Shown: positions 56,929-64,000 of the stretch, piece after piece
Numbering within the stretch: the first letter of the stretch is position 1
Layout: each line of letters starts with the position of its first letter
DNA from: Paraburkholderia phytofirmans PsJN
Lineage (GTDB): Bacteria > Pseudomonadota > Gammaproteobacteria > Burkholderiales > Burkholderiaceae
DNA: 64,000 nt
NCBI RefSeq assembly: GCF_000020125.1
Contig: NC_010681.1
Location: 806,001 to 870,000, forward strand
Direction of reading: 5' to 3'
Translations under genes and position numbers: made by a program
Notes under the pieces: model-generated
What the model was told of the DNA's origin: nothing
The model's database searches: none
What the model saw: only the letters and a program-made list of their open reading frames with translations

Positions 56929-58095
56929 TTAACCCACCATCGCCATGCGTTGCGCACGCCGGTCGATCGACACCGACCACAGCGTCAGCACCAGCGCGCC
57001 GATCGACGTCGCCACGCCCACCCACGGCAGCGTCGTGAGCGGTGCGCCCGCGCCGATCGCCATGCCGCCGAGCCAGGCGCCCGTCGCATTGCCGAGGTTG
57101 AAGGCGCCCTGATTCAAGGTCGAGGCCAGATTCGGCGCATGGCTCGCGCGGTCGACGATCAGCATTTGCAGCGGCGGCACGATCGCGAAGGCCAGAATGC
57201 CCCACACGAAAATCGTGATCATCGCCGGGATCTCAGCATGCATGGTGCCGGCAAAAATAGTCAGGATCACGACGATCGCCAGCAGGAACGCCACCAGCGA
57301 GGGCATCAGCCGCCAGTCCGCGAGCTTGCCGCCGAGCGTGCTGCCCACCGTCAGGCCGAGGCCGAACAGCAGCAACACGAGCGTGACGGCGTGCGGCGTG
57401 AAGCCGGTCACGTCTTCAAGAATCGGCGTGATGTAGGTGAAGGTGGAAAAGAGGCTAGCCGACGCCAGCACGCTGATGCCGAGCACCATCAGCACTTGCG
57501 GGTTCTTCAACACGCTGAATTCGCGCACGAGGCTCGCTTTCTGCATTTCGATCTTCGCCGGCAGGCACACGGCGAGCGCGGCCGCCGCGACGACGCCGAT
57601 GCCCGTCACCGCCCAGAACGTGGCGCGCCAGCCGACCGCCTGGCCGAGCGCGGTGCCGAGCGGCACGCCGAGCACGTTGGCGAGCGTGAGGCCCGTAAAC
57701 ATCAACGCGATGGCTTGCGCGCGGCGGTTCGGCGCGACGAGGCCCGCAGCCACCACCGAGCCGATGCCGAAGAACGCGCCATGGCAGAACGCCGTCACGA
57801 TGCGCGCGGCCATCAGCACCGCGTAGCCCGGCGCAACCGCGCACAGCAGATTGCCGACGATGAACACGCCGATCAGGCTCATCAGCGCCTTTTTACGCGG
57901 CATGTTGGCGACGGCGATCGCGACGATCGGCGCGCCGATGGTGACGCCGAGCGCATACGCCGACACCAGCATGCCGGCCGCCGGGATCGACACGGACAGG
58001 TCGCGCGCGACATCGGGCAGCAGCCCCATGATCACGAATTCGGTGGTACCGATTCCAAACGCGGCGACGGCAAGAGCAAGCAGGGGTAAAGGCAT
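56929..58095 (-). CDS. MFS transporter, DHA1 family (AraJ/YdhP type)
   Basis: A 12-segment drug/proton antiporter type protein. The 388-residue product starts MPLPLLALAVAAFGIGTTEF and continues VIMGLLPDVARDLSVSIPAA, the N-terminal signature of the AraJ/PbuE-like arabinose or purine efflux carriers. Further on it has VTIGAPIVAIAVANMPRKKA and GALFxIG-type helices. The substrate cannot be predicted. It sits upstream of a second MFS gene on the same strand and 193 bp downstream of the enoyl-CoA hydratase gene. Confidence 0.87.
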   Translation of the reverse strand: MPLPLLALAVAAFGIGTTEFVIMGLLPDVARDLSVSIPAAGMLVSAYALGVTIGAPIVAIAVANMPRKKALMSLIGVFIVGNLLCAVAPGYAVLMAARIVTAFCHGAFFGIGSVVAAGLVAPNRRAQAIALMFTGLTLANVLGVPLGTALGQAVGWRATFWAVTGIGVVAAAALAVCLPAKIEMQKASLVREFSVLKNPQVLMVLGISVLASASLFSTFTYITPILEDVTGFTPHAVTLVLLLFGLGLTVGSTLGGKLADWRLMPSLVAFLLAIVVILTIFAGTMHAEIPAMITIFVWGILAFAIVPPLQMLIVDRASHAPNLASTLNQGAFNLGNATGAWLGGMAIGAGAPLTTLPWVGVATSIGALVLTLWSVSIDRRAQRMAMVG

Positions 58096-58288
58096 GGCGA
58101 AGGAGCGTGAATCGGCGCGACGGGAGGCGTCGCGCGGCCGGCGCGCGCTTTCGGGGCGAAAACGCGTGCGCCGTGCAGGGGGTAAAGCAGTAGGGGATTC
58201 TACCTAAGTCAAAACGGGCTTGCTGACCGTCGACACGGATGTTGTTTTTTGCTGAAAACCGCTGTCGACCGCGAGCCGCGCTGCGTAT

Positions 58289-59134
58289 TTAGCGGCCGCC
58301 GTCATTGGGACCGAGCGAACTGCCGTGCCGGCCGGCGCCACGCGCGAAGTGTGCCGCGCCCGCCACGCCCTCGTCGAAAACCGCTTGATAGCCGCCGGCG
58401 CCTTCACGGCGCAACGCTTCGGCGAGATCGTCGAGCATGCTGTTTTCCAGCACCGAACGACGATCGGCGAGCAGTGCGGCCTGCGGAAAGGCGGCCAGTT
58501 CGGCGGCCAATTGCTCGGCCGCCGCGCGTGCCGTGCCTTTCGGTACGACACGATTGGCAAGACCGAAGCTGAGCGCTTCCTCCGCACTCACCGCACGGCC
58601 GGTCAGGATCAGGTCCAGCGCGCGAGACAGTCCGATCAGGCGCGGCAAGCGGATCGTGCCGCCGTCGATCAGCGGAATGCCGACGCGTCGACAGAACACG
58701 CCCAGCACCGCGTCCTCTTCGACGACTCGAAGATCGCACAGCGCCGCCAGTTCCAGCCCGCCCGCCACCGCATAGCCCGCAATCCCGGCAATCACCGGTT
58801 TGCTGAAGCTCATGCGTGTCGGTCCCATCGGACCGGGGCCACTGCCGTCCGCGTGCAGTTCGTTGCGGCGGGTGTCGTCGGCGAGAGCAGTCAGGTCCGC
58901 GCCGGCGCAAAAGGTGCCGCCCGCGCCGAACAGCACCGCCGCGCGCCAGGCCGGCTCCGCCTCGAAGCGGGCGAACGCGGCGCTGAGCGCCTCGGCGACA
59001 GGACGATCCACCGCATTTCGACGCGCGGGACGCTCAAGGACGATCGTGGCCACGCCGATATCCTGGTTAGCTTCGATGCGCACGTGGTCGTTGAAATTTT
59101 GCGTGGTTATCATCGTTGTCACCGTAGAAGTCAT
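58289..59134 (-). CDS. Enoyl-CoA hydratase/isomerase family protein
   Basis: A crotonase-fold enzyme acting on an acyl-CoA. The 281-residue product has VLERPARRNAVDRPVAEALS, GGTFCAGADLTALADD (oxyanion-hole strand) and KPVIAGIAGYAVAGGLELAA, LCDLRVVEEDAVLGVFCRRV. The second glutamate of typical hydratases is replaced around LIDGGTIRLPRLIG (Asp-Gly-Gly), so the reaction could differ from plain hydration. It stands alone between the MFS pair and the divergent gene at 59206. Confidence 0.85.
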   Translation of the reverse strand: MTSTVTTMITTQNFNDHVRIEANQDIGVATIVLERPARRNAVDRPVAEALSAAFARFEAEPAWRAAVLFGAGGTFCAGADLTALADDTRRNELHADGSGPGPMGPTRMSFSKPVIAGIAGYAVAGGLELAALCDLRVVEEDAVLGVFCRRVGIPLIDGGTIRLPRLIGLSRALDLILTGRAVSAEEALSFGLANRVVPKGTARAAAEQLAAELAAFPQAALLADRRSVLENSMLDDLAEALRREGAGGYQAVFDEGVAGAAHFARGAGRHGSSLGPNDGGR

Positions 59135-59205
59135 CAGCGTCTGCCCGCTTATTGCGGGGTTGTGAGCAGTGTGCTCATGCAGAGTAATTAATACCGTGGT
59201 CTGTC

Positions 59206-59820
59206 ATGCTTCTTACACAATCGGCTCGTAGCGTAAGCGCTCTCCTAACACGCTGGCGTCTTTTCGCCAGCTTATCGAGCCTGCCTTTGCCCTTGTCCAA
59301 TTCATCGTCAGCCGCCGCGCCGGCTTGTGCCGAAACGGTCTGGACCGTGCCTCTGCAAGAGCATCCATGGTACGACCATGTGCGCCTGAAACGCGTCTTC
59401 GTCACGGACGGCACGCGCCATCAGGTCGTGCTCGTCGACGTACGCAAGCTGCTCGCGTGCGCCGATCGCGACAACACCGATTACGTGCTCAAGCCGGTCG
59501 CCGAATGGCATTCGGGCAAGGCGCGCGGCATTCGCGAGTTTCTCGATCCGGAGAATCCGCGTATTCCGCAGATGCCGTACGTGACCATCTCGACGCGTCG
59601 TGCGCCGGGTCTGCTGGGTTGGTTCGGACTGGAGCGCGAAGGCGTGGTGGCGTTTCGCAACGGCCAGCATCGTGCGCGCTATCTGGCCGATGCGGGCGCG
59701 CGCTGGTTTCCGGTGGAAGTACACGAACGTGAGGCGACCTTGCTGCGCGAACTCTGCGGCGCCGCGGACGACGCGCGCACCGTGATCCGCGCGACGCCGC
59801 TGAACACCGGCGGCGTCTAG
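59206..59820 (+). CDS. Plasmid fertility inhibition factor-like protein (ParB/Srx fold)
   Basis: The 204-residue product has a basic, partly hydrophobic N-terminal stretch of about 45 residues and then a compact domain: VPLQEHPWYDHVRLKRVFVT, EWHSGKARGIREFLDPENPR, PYVTISTRRAPGLLGWFGLE and, near the C-terminus, VVAFRNGQHRARYLADAG. The last block resembles the nucleotide-binding motif of ParB/sulfiredoxin proteins. I associate this arrangement with the FiwA/Osa type fertility inhibition factors, which block type IV DNA export. No plasmid or conjugation genes are nearby. The family assignment is from memory and only moderately sure. Its stop overlaps that of the next gene at CTAG. Confidence 0.5.
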   Translation: MLLTQSARSVSALLTRWRLFASLSSLPLPLSNSSSAAAPACAETVWTVPLQEHPWYDHVRLKRVFVTDGTRHQVVLVDVRKLLACADRDNTDYVLKPVAEWHSGKARGIREFLDPENPRIPQMPYVTISTRRAPGLLGWFGLEREGVVAFRNGQHRARYLADAGARWFPVEVHEREATLLRELCGAADDARTVIRATPLNTGGV

Positions 59821-60836
59821 GCGGGCGCGCGCACCACATTGCGCGGCGTGCCGGCTTGCCAGGCCGCGACGTTATCGAGCGTGGTCTGGGCGATCTCGTT
59901 CATCGCCTCGCGCGTGAAGAACGCCTGATGCGCGGTGACGATCACGTTCGGGAACATCAACAGACGCGCGAGCACATCGTCCTGCAAAGGCAAGTTCGAG
60001 TGATCCTCGAAGAACAGGCCACTTTCTTCCTCGTACACGTCTAGCCCAAGATGGCCGAGCTGGCCGTCCTTCAGGGCGCCGATCAGCGCATTGCTTTCGA
60101 CTAGGCCGCCACGGCCCGTATTGATCAGCATCGCGCCGCGCTTCATCTTGGCGAGCGCGGGGCCGTTGATGAGATGGTACGTGTCGGGCACCAGCGGACA
60201 ATGCAGGCTGACCACGTCGGACTCGGCGAGCAGCGCGTCGAGCGGCACGTAGCGGGCGCCGAGCGCGAGCAGATCGGCGGCGGGCTTGCCCGGATCGTAC
60301 GCGAGCACCTGCATGCCAAAGCCCGCCATGATGCGCCCGAATACGCGGCCGATCATGCCGGTGCCGATCACGCCCACGGTCTTGCCATGCAGATCGAAAC
60401 CGAGCAGACCGTGCAGCGAAAAGTCGCCTTCGCGCGTACGTGCGACAGCGCGCGGCAACCGCCGATTCAGCGCCAGAATCAAGCCGACCGCATGTTCGGC
60501 CACCGCGTGCGGCGAATAGGCCGGCACCCGCGCGACCGTGATGCCGAGGCGCTCAGCCGCGGCGAGGTCGACGTGATTGAAACCCGCCGAGCGCAGCGCG
60601 ATCATGCGCGTGCCGCCGGCATGAAGCCGCGCAAGGACCGCCGCGTCGACGTTGTCGTTGACGAACGGACACACCACGTCGTAGCCCTGCGCGAGAATGG
60701 CCGTCTCGCTGTCGAGGTGCGACTCCTGGCAGTGCAACTCATAGCGATGCGTGGCATTGGCTTCGGTGAATGTGTCACGGTCGTATTGGCGGCTGCTGAA
60801 CAGGATCATGCGCATGTCGGGCTCCGAAGAATGCAT
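59817..60836 (-). CDS. ldhA: D-lactate dehydrogenase / D-2-hydroxyacid dehydrogenase
   Basis: An NAD-dependent D-2-hydroxyacid dehydrogenase, most like LdhA, which reduces pyruvate to D-lactate. The 339-residue product has the Rossmann motif GKTVGVIGTGMIGRVFGRIM and the catalytic residues in ALRSAGFNHVDLAAAERLGI (Arg), GLDVYEEESGLFFEDHS (Glu) and VIVTAHQAFFTREAMNEIA (His). The EEESGLFFEDHS sequence is characteristic of LdhA. The ATG at 60834-60836 is used; MRMILFSSRQ at 60815 is an alternative. Its stop overlaps the preceding gene's stop tail to tail. Confidence 0.9.
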   Translation of the reverse strand: MHSSEPDMRMILFSSRQYDRDTFTEANATHRYELHCQESHLDSETAILAQGYDVVCPFVNDNVDAAVLARLHAGGTRMIALRSAGFNHVDLAAAERLGITVARVPAYSPHAVAEHAVGLILALNRRLPRAVARTREGDFSLHGLLGFDLHGKTVGVIGTGMIGRVFGRIMAGFGMQVLAYDPGKPAADLLALGARYVPLDALLAESDVVSLHCPLVPDTYHLINGPALAKMKRGAMLINTGRGGLVESNALIGALKDGQLGHLGLDVYEEESGLFFEDHSNLPLQDDVLARLLMFPNVIVTAHQAFFTREAMNEIAQTTLDNVAAWQAGTPRNVVRAPA

Positions 60837-61340
60837 GCCGGCGCTAAAGAAACGGACTCATGACGCGGCAGTGAGCGATCCAGTATAGGTTAGCCTCGCG
60901 CACGCACTGCATTGCCAATCCATTCGCCTTTGCTAAAAATCATTGTTTTGCGAAGTCAAGCGAAACGCGAGTTAAAAATAATATTGACAGCCACACAAAA
61001 TTACAATATTCATTAAAAAACGCAGTTCCAAAAAAGCATGTTCGCTCATGCTGTTTTAAATTGACCATCAGCAGACGATGTCTTTTTCAAGGCGCAAGGC
61101 GACTTCGCGAGGAAAGAGTGACTGTCGAGCTATCGGAAGACTGTTTCAATGCGTGCCGCTGCAGTGCGGCAAATCAGCTCGGGCGCATTTCGCGTCATTT
61201 CATTGCCATAAATTAAATTTCACTCATTCGTGATGCGGGTTGAGTAAAGCGTGCGTCATACTGCGACGAATTAATCTATTCGAATTTTTCGAATGGTTAT
61301 TCAGTCTCCTGCTAATAAACCCGTCAATCGGCGAGCCAAC
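60837..61340. promoter_or_regulatory. AT-rich region between ldhA and the AspT-type gene
   Basis: About 500 bases with low GC at 60930-61300. These two genes are divergent, so both promoters are here. A perfect TTGACA lies at 60984-60989 but has no good -10 at the right distance; weak AT-rich candidates follow. No gene or terminator is seen. Confidence 0.45.
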
Positions 61341-63023
61341 ATGATCGGTGAATTGCTGACGTCTCAACCGGAGATCGCGCTGTTCGCAAGCCTTGCAATT
61401 GGATATTTCATTGGTTCGTTCCGCATCGGTCCGATTCAGCTCGGCGGCGTGTGCGGCACGTTGATCGTCGCGTTATTGCTGGGCCAGACGGGTGCGCGCA
61501 TCGCCCCCGATCTGAAGAACATCGCTTTCGCGCTGTTCATCTTCGCGTTGGGTTTTACCGGCGGGCCGCAGTTCTTCGCCAACATCGGCCGCGGCTGGCG
61601 TTATGGGCTGCTGTCGGTGGTCGAGATCGTGTCGGTGCTGGCGCTGATCATGATCGCGGTGACCGTCATGCGGCTCGATGCCGGCACCGCGGCCGGTTTG
61701 CTGGCCGGCGCCGCAACGGAATCGGCCGTGATCGGCACGGCGTCCGAGGCGATTGCCAAGCTCGGCTTCGGCGACGCGGAAACGGTCCGGCTGCAGGCCA
61801 ATATCGTGACCGCGTATAGCGTGAGCTACCTGTTCGGCCTGATCACCATCGTGCTCTTTACGAGCCAGTTCGCGCCGCTGCTGTTGCGCGTCAATCTGCG
61901 CGAGGAAGCCGAGCGCGTGTGGCGCAAGCTCGGCGGCGAAGGCTCGTTCGGCGAGGGCCAGCGCGCGGCTGCGCCGGCGCTGGTGGGGCGGGCGTTTTTT
62001 GTCGGCGCGGCGGCCGGCGCGACGATCCAGGCGTTCGAACAGCAGTACGGCTTCAACCTGACGGTCGAGCGCGTGCGGCGCAACGGCGCGAACGTGCCGG
62101 CCGAACCGCAACTGACGCTCGCGCCCAACGACGTCGTTCTGCTGGCGGGGCGGCGTGAAGCGATCGTGGCGGCCGCGTCCAGTCTCGGCGACGAAGTGAG
62201 CGGCGCGGACTTCGGCCTCGTGATCGCCGAAAAGGTCGATGCCGTGCTGACGCGCCGCGATCTGCACGGCCGGACCATCGCGCAGGTGCGCGAACAGGCG
62301 ACGCCGGAAAACGGCCGCGGCGTCTACATCGCGGCGGTTACGCGGCTCGAAACCACGGTGCCGGCGCTGCCCGGCACCGAACTGAATCGTGGCGACGTAT
62401 TGACGCTAGTGGGCGCAAAGGCCGATGTCGAACGCGGCGCGAAGCGTTTGGGCTACATACTCGTCGCGACGCAGAAAACCGACTTCGTCTATCTGGCTCT
62501 GGGCGTGCTGGTCGGTATGGCGATCGGCCATCTCGGCGGACGGGTGGGCGGCGTGTCGGTCGCGCTCGGTACCGGCGGCGGTTGTTTGCTGTCGGGACTG
62601 ATGTTCGGCTGGATCCGCTCGCGGTATCCGCTGATCGGTTCGCTGCCTTCGGCGGCCGCGCAAATCCTCAAGGACTTCGGTCTTGCCACATTTATCGCGG
62701 CAGTGGGGCTGTCGGCGGGACCGGACGCCATCAAGCTGGTGCGTGAATACGGTCTCGCGTTGCCGGTGGCCGGAATTCTGATGGTGCTCGTGCCCGGACT
62801 GCTGTCGTTATGGATCGGCCGCATGTTCCTCAAGCTCGAGGCGCCCATGCTGCTCGGCGCGATTGCCGGCCAGCAATGCAGCACGCCGGCGATCAGCGCA
62901 CTCGTCGGCGTGACGGGAAATTCCACACCGGTGATCGGCTACACGATCACGTATGCACTCTCGAACATTCTGTTGCCGCTGATGGGGCCGGTAGTGGTCG
63001 GCCTCGCCGGGAAATTCCACTAG
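61341..63023 (+). CDS. AspT-type aspartate:alanine antiporter
   Basis: An inner-membrane exchanger of the AAEx family. The 560-residue product has two blocks of hydrophobic helices around a central cytoplasmic part. The first block has GGVCGTLIVALLLGQTGARI, ALGFTGGPQFF and AGLLAGAATESAVIGTASEA; the second block repeats this pattern (GTGGGCLLSGLMFGWIRSRY, GQQCSTPAISALVGV). Two TrkA-C type domains lie between them (TLAPNDVVLLAGRREAIVAA; LNRGDVLTLVGAKADVERGA). The ATG at 61341 gives the usual length; a start at 61293 adds 16 residues. The substrate pair may differ from aspartate/alanine. Confidence 0.88.
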   Translation: MIGELLTSQPEIALFASLAIGYFIGSFRIGPIQLGGVCGTLIVALLLGQTGARIAPDLKNIAFALFIFALGFTGGPQFFANIGRGWRYGLLSVVEIVSVLALIMIAVTVMRLDAGTAAGLLAGAATESAVIGTASEAIAKLGFGDAETVRLQANIVTAYSVSYLFGLITIVLFTSQFAPLLLRVNLREEAERVWRKLGGEGSFGEGQRAAAPALVGRAFFVGAAAGATIQAFEQQYGFNLTVERVRRNGANVPAEPQLTLAPNDVVLLAGRREAIVAAASSLGDEVSGADFGLVIAEKVDAVLTRRDLHGRTIAQVREQATPENGRGVYIAAVTRLETTVPALPGTELNRGDVLTLVGAKADVERGAKRLGYILVATQKTDFVYLALGVLVGMAIGHLGGRVGGVSVALGTGGGCLLSGLMFGWIRSRYPLIGSLPSAAAQILKDFGLATFIAAVGLSAGPDAIKLVREYGLALPVAGILMVLVPGLLSLWIGRMFLKLEAPMLLGAIAGQQCSTPAISALVGVTGNSTPVIGYTITYALSNILLPLMGPVVVGLAGKFH

Positions 63024-63124
63024 GCGGGCAGATGTGCCGGACGTGCGCGACACGATGGCGCTCCGTGTGCACAGCGCGCAGTCAGTAAAGTACTCAGCAT
63101 CGCCAACTATTCAGCGAGGGCACG

Positions 63125-64000
63125 ATGGACTGGCTACATCACATCTTTCAGAAATCACCCGAGATTGCGCTGTTTCTGTCGCTCGCAGTCGGCTACTTCA
63201 TCGGGCAGATCAACTTCGGCAAGTTCCAGTTGGGCGGCGTGGGCGGGTCGCTGCTGGCCGCGGTCGTGATCAGTCAGGCGGGCGTGACGATCGATAACGG
63301 CGTGAAGTCGGTCATGTTTGCCGTCTTCATCTACGCGGTCGGCTACGACTCCGGGCCGGGGTTCTTCAATTCGCTGAACCGCAAGACGCTGCGCGAGATC
63401 GCGATGGCCTTGTTTCTGGCGGTCAGCGCGCTGGTTACGGTGGTCATCTGCGCGAAGCTGTTCCATCTGAACAAGGGACTCGCCGCCGGGCTCGCGGGCG
63501 GCGCGCTCACGCAGTCGGCGATTATCGGCACGGCGGGCGACGCGATCGCGCGCCTCGGCTTGCCCGCCGATCAGGTCAAGTCGCTGCAATCGGATGTGGC
63601 GATCGCCTACGCGGTGACCTACGTGTTCGGCTCGCTGGGCGCGATCATCGTGTGCGTGAATATTCTGCCCAAATTCATGGGCCAAAGTTTGCGCGACGCC
63701 GCGATCCAGGCGGAACGCGAGTTGACATCAGGCGCGCCGTCCGTCGCGCCGGGGCAGCTTTCCGCGTTACCCGAAATGGTCGGCCGCGCGTACAAGATCG
63801 ACGTCAGCGCGGGGAAAACGGTGAAGGCCGTCGAAACGCAGCATCAGGACCTGTTGACGATCGAGCGGATCAAGCGCGATGGCCAGCAACTCGACCCGGC
63901 GCCCGACCTCGTATTGAAGCCCGATGACGTGGTGCTGGTGGTGGGCCGCCGTGAAGCCGTGGTCGCATTCGGCGCGAGCGGCGGCGAGGTGGCCACCGTC
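63125..64000 (+). CDS. Second AspT-type antiporter (3' truncated by window end)
   Basis: A paralogue of the preceding gene, starting MDWLHHIFQKSPEIALFLSL 101 bp after its stop. It shares the same first membrane block (GGVGGSLLAAVVISQAGVTI, GYDSGPGFFNSLNRK, AGLAGGALTQSAIIGTAGDA) and the start of the TrkA-C domain (VLKPDDVVLVVGRREAVVAF). The frame is open to the end of the window, 292 codons in, so the second half lies outside. The sequence differs enough from the first to be an old duplication. Confidence 0.9.
   Translation, partial: MDWLHHIFQKSPEIALFLSLAVGYFIGQINFGKFQLGGVGGSLLAAVVISQAGVTIDNGVKSVMFAVFIYAVGYDSGPGFFNSLNRKTLREIAMALFLAVSALVTVVICAKLFHLNKGLAAGLAGGALTQSAIIGTAGDAIARLGLPADQVKSLQSDVAIAYAVTYVFGSLGAIIVCVNILPKFMGQSLRDAAIQAERELTSGAPSVAPGQLSALPEMVGRAYKIDVSAGKTVKAVETQHQDLLTIERIKRDGQQLDPAPDLVLKPDDVVLVVGRREAVVAFGASGGEVATV

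Overview
The window is a 64 kb piece of a GC-rich betaproteobacterial chromosome. The best fit is Burkholderiaceae and most likely Paraburkholderia: the order hrcA-nadK-recN, ferrochelatase-Hsp15, grpE-dnaK-dnaJ, pcnB-folK-dgk-panB, the ybgC-tolQRAB-pal-cpoB run, a Burkholderia-type porin and a homogentisate operon all point that way. Nearly all of it is ordinary core chromosome. I see no rRNA, CRISPR array, prophage or secondary-metabolite cluster.

Layout. 1-14 kb: the 3' end of glnE; recN and nadK on the minus strand, divergent from hrcA; then hemH, an Hsp15-like gene, grpE, dnaK, dnaJ and a fused aminodeoxychorismate synthase/lyase. 14.5-25 kb: a long minus-strand run (permease, hda, HAD phosphatase, pcnB, folK, dgk, panB), with purM divergent from it, then mutL-miaA. 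25-32 kb: a DedA protein, an MscS channel, an orphan membrane protein, a secreted C69 dipeptidase, a porin, and an AT-rich gene-poor stretch that holds an IS21-type transposase remnant beside tRNA-Lys(UUU). 32-38 kb: the complete Tol-Pal envelope operon. 38-44 kb: an SDR oxidoreductase, a ZTP riboswitch followed by glyA-nrdR, and a five-gene minor pilin operon. 44-49.7 kb: three small membrane-stress type proteins, a 1-Cys peroxiredoxin, glutaryl-CoA dehydrogenase with a divergent IclR regulator, and a degenerate EAL protein. 50-55.4 kb: an aromatic-acid transporter with hmgA and fahA (tyrosine/homogentisate catabolism), followed by an intact IS256-family element. 55.7-64 kb: two MFS exporters, an enoyl-CoA hydratase, a ParB-fold protein resembling plasmid fertility inhibition factors, a D-lactate dehydrogenase and two tandem AspT-type antiporters, the second cut by the window edge.

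The most notable items lie outside or across genes. (1) A complete ZTP (pfl) riboswitch with its promoter lies upstream of glyA. (2) A near-ideal intrinsic terminator lies about 250 bp inside the pabB coding frame, downstream of dnaJ. (3) An IS256 element with a perfect 8-bp target duplication has landed between fahA and the operon terminator. (4) Paired palindromes that look like operators lie in front of the homogentisate operon and between gcdH and its IclR regulator. (5) A hairpin-forming inverted repeat encloses the heat-shock -35 box in front of dnaK. I found no wholly undescribed multi-gene system. The least understood genes are the chromosomal fertility-inhibition-like protein at 59.2 kb and the unrecognised small membrane proteins at 7.2 and 27.2 kb. 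All calls come from reading the sequence; no database search was run.
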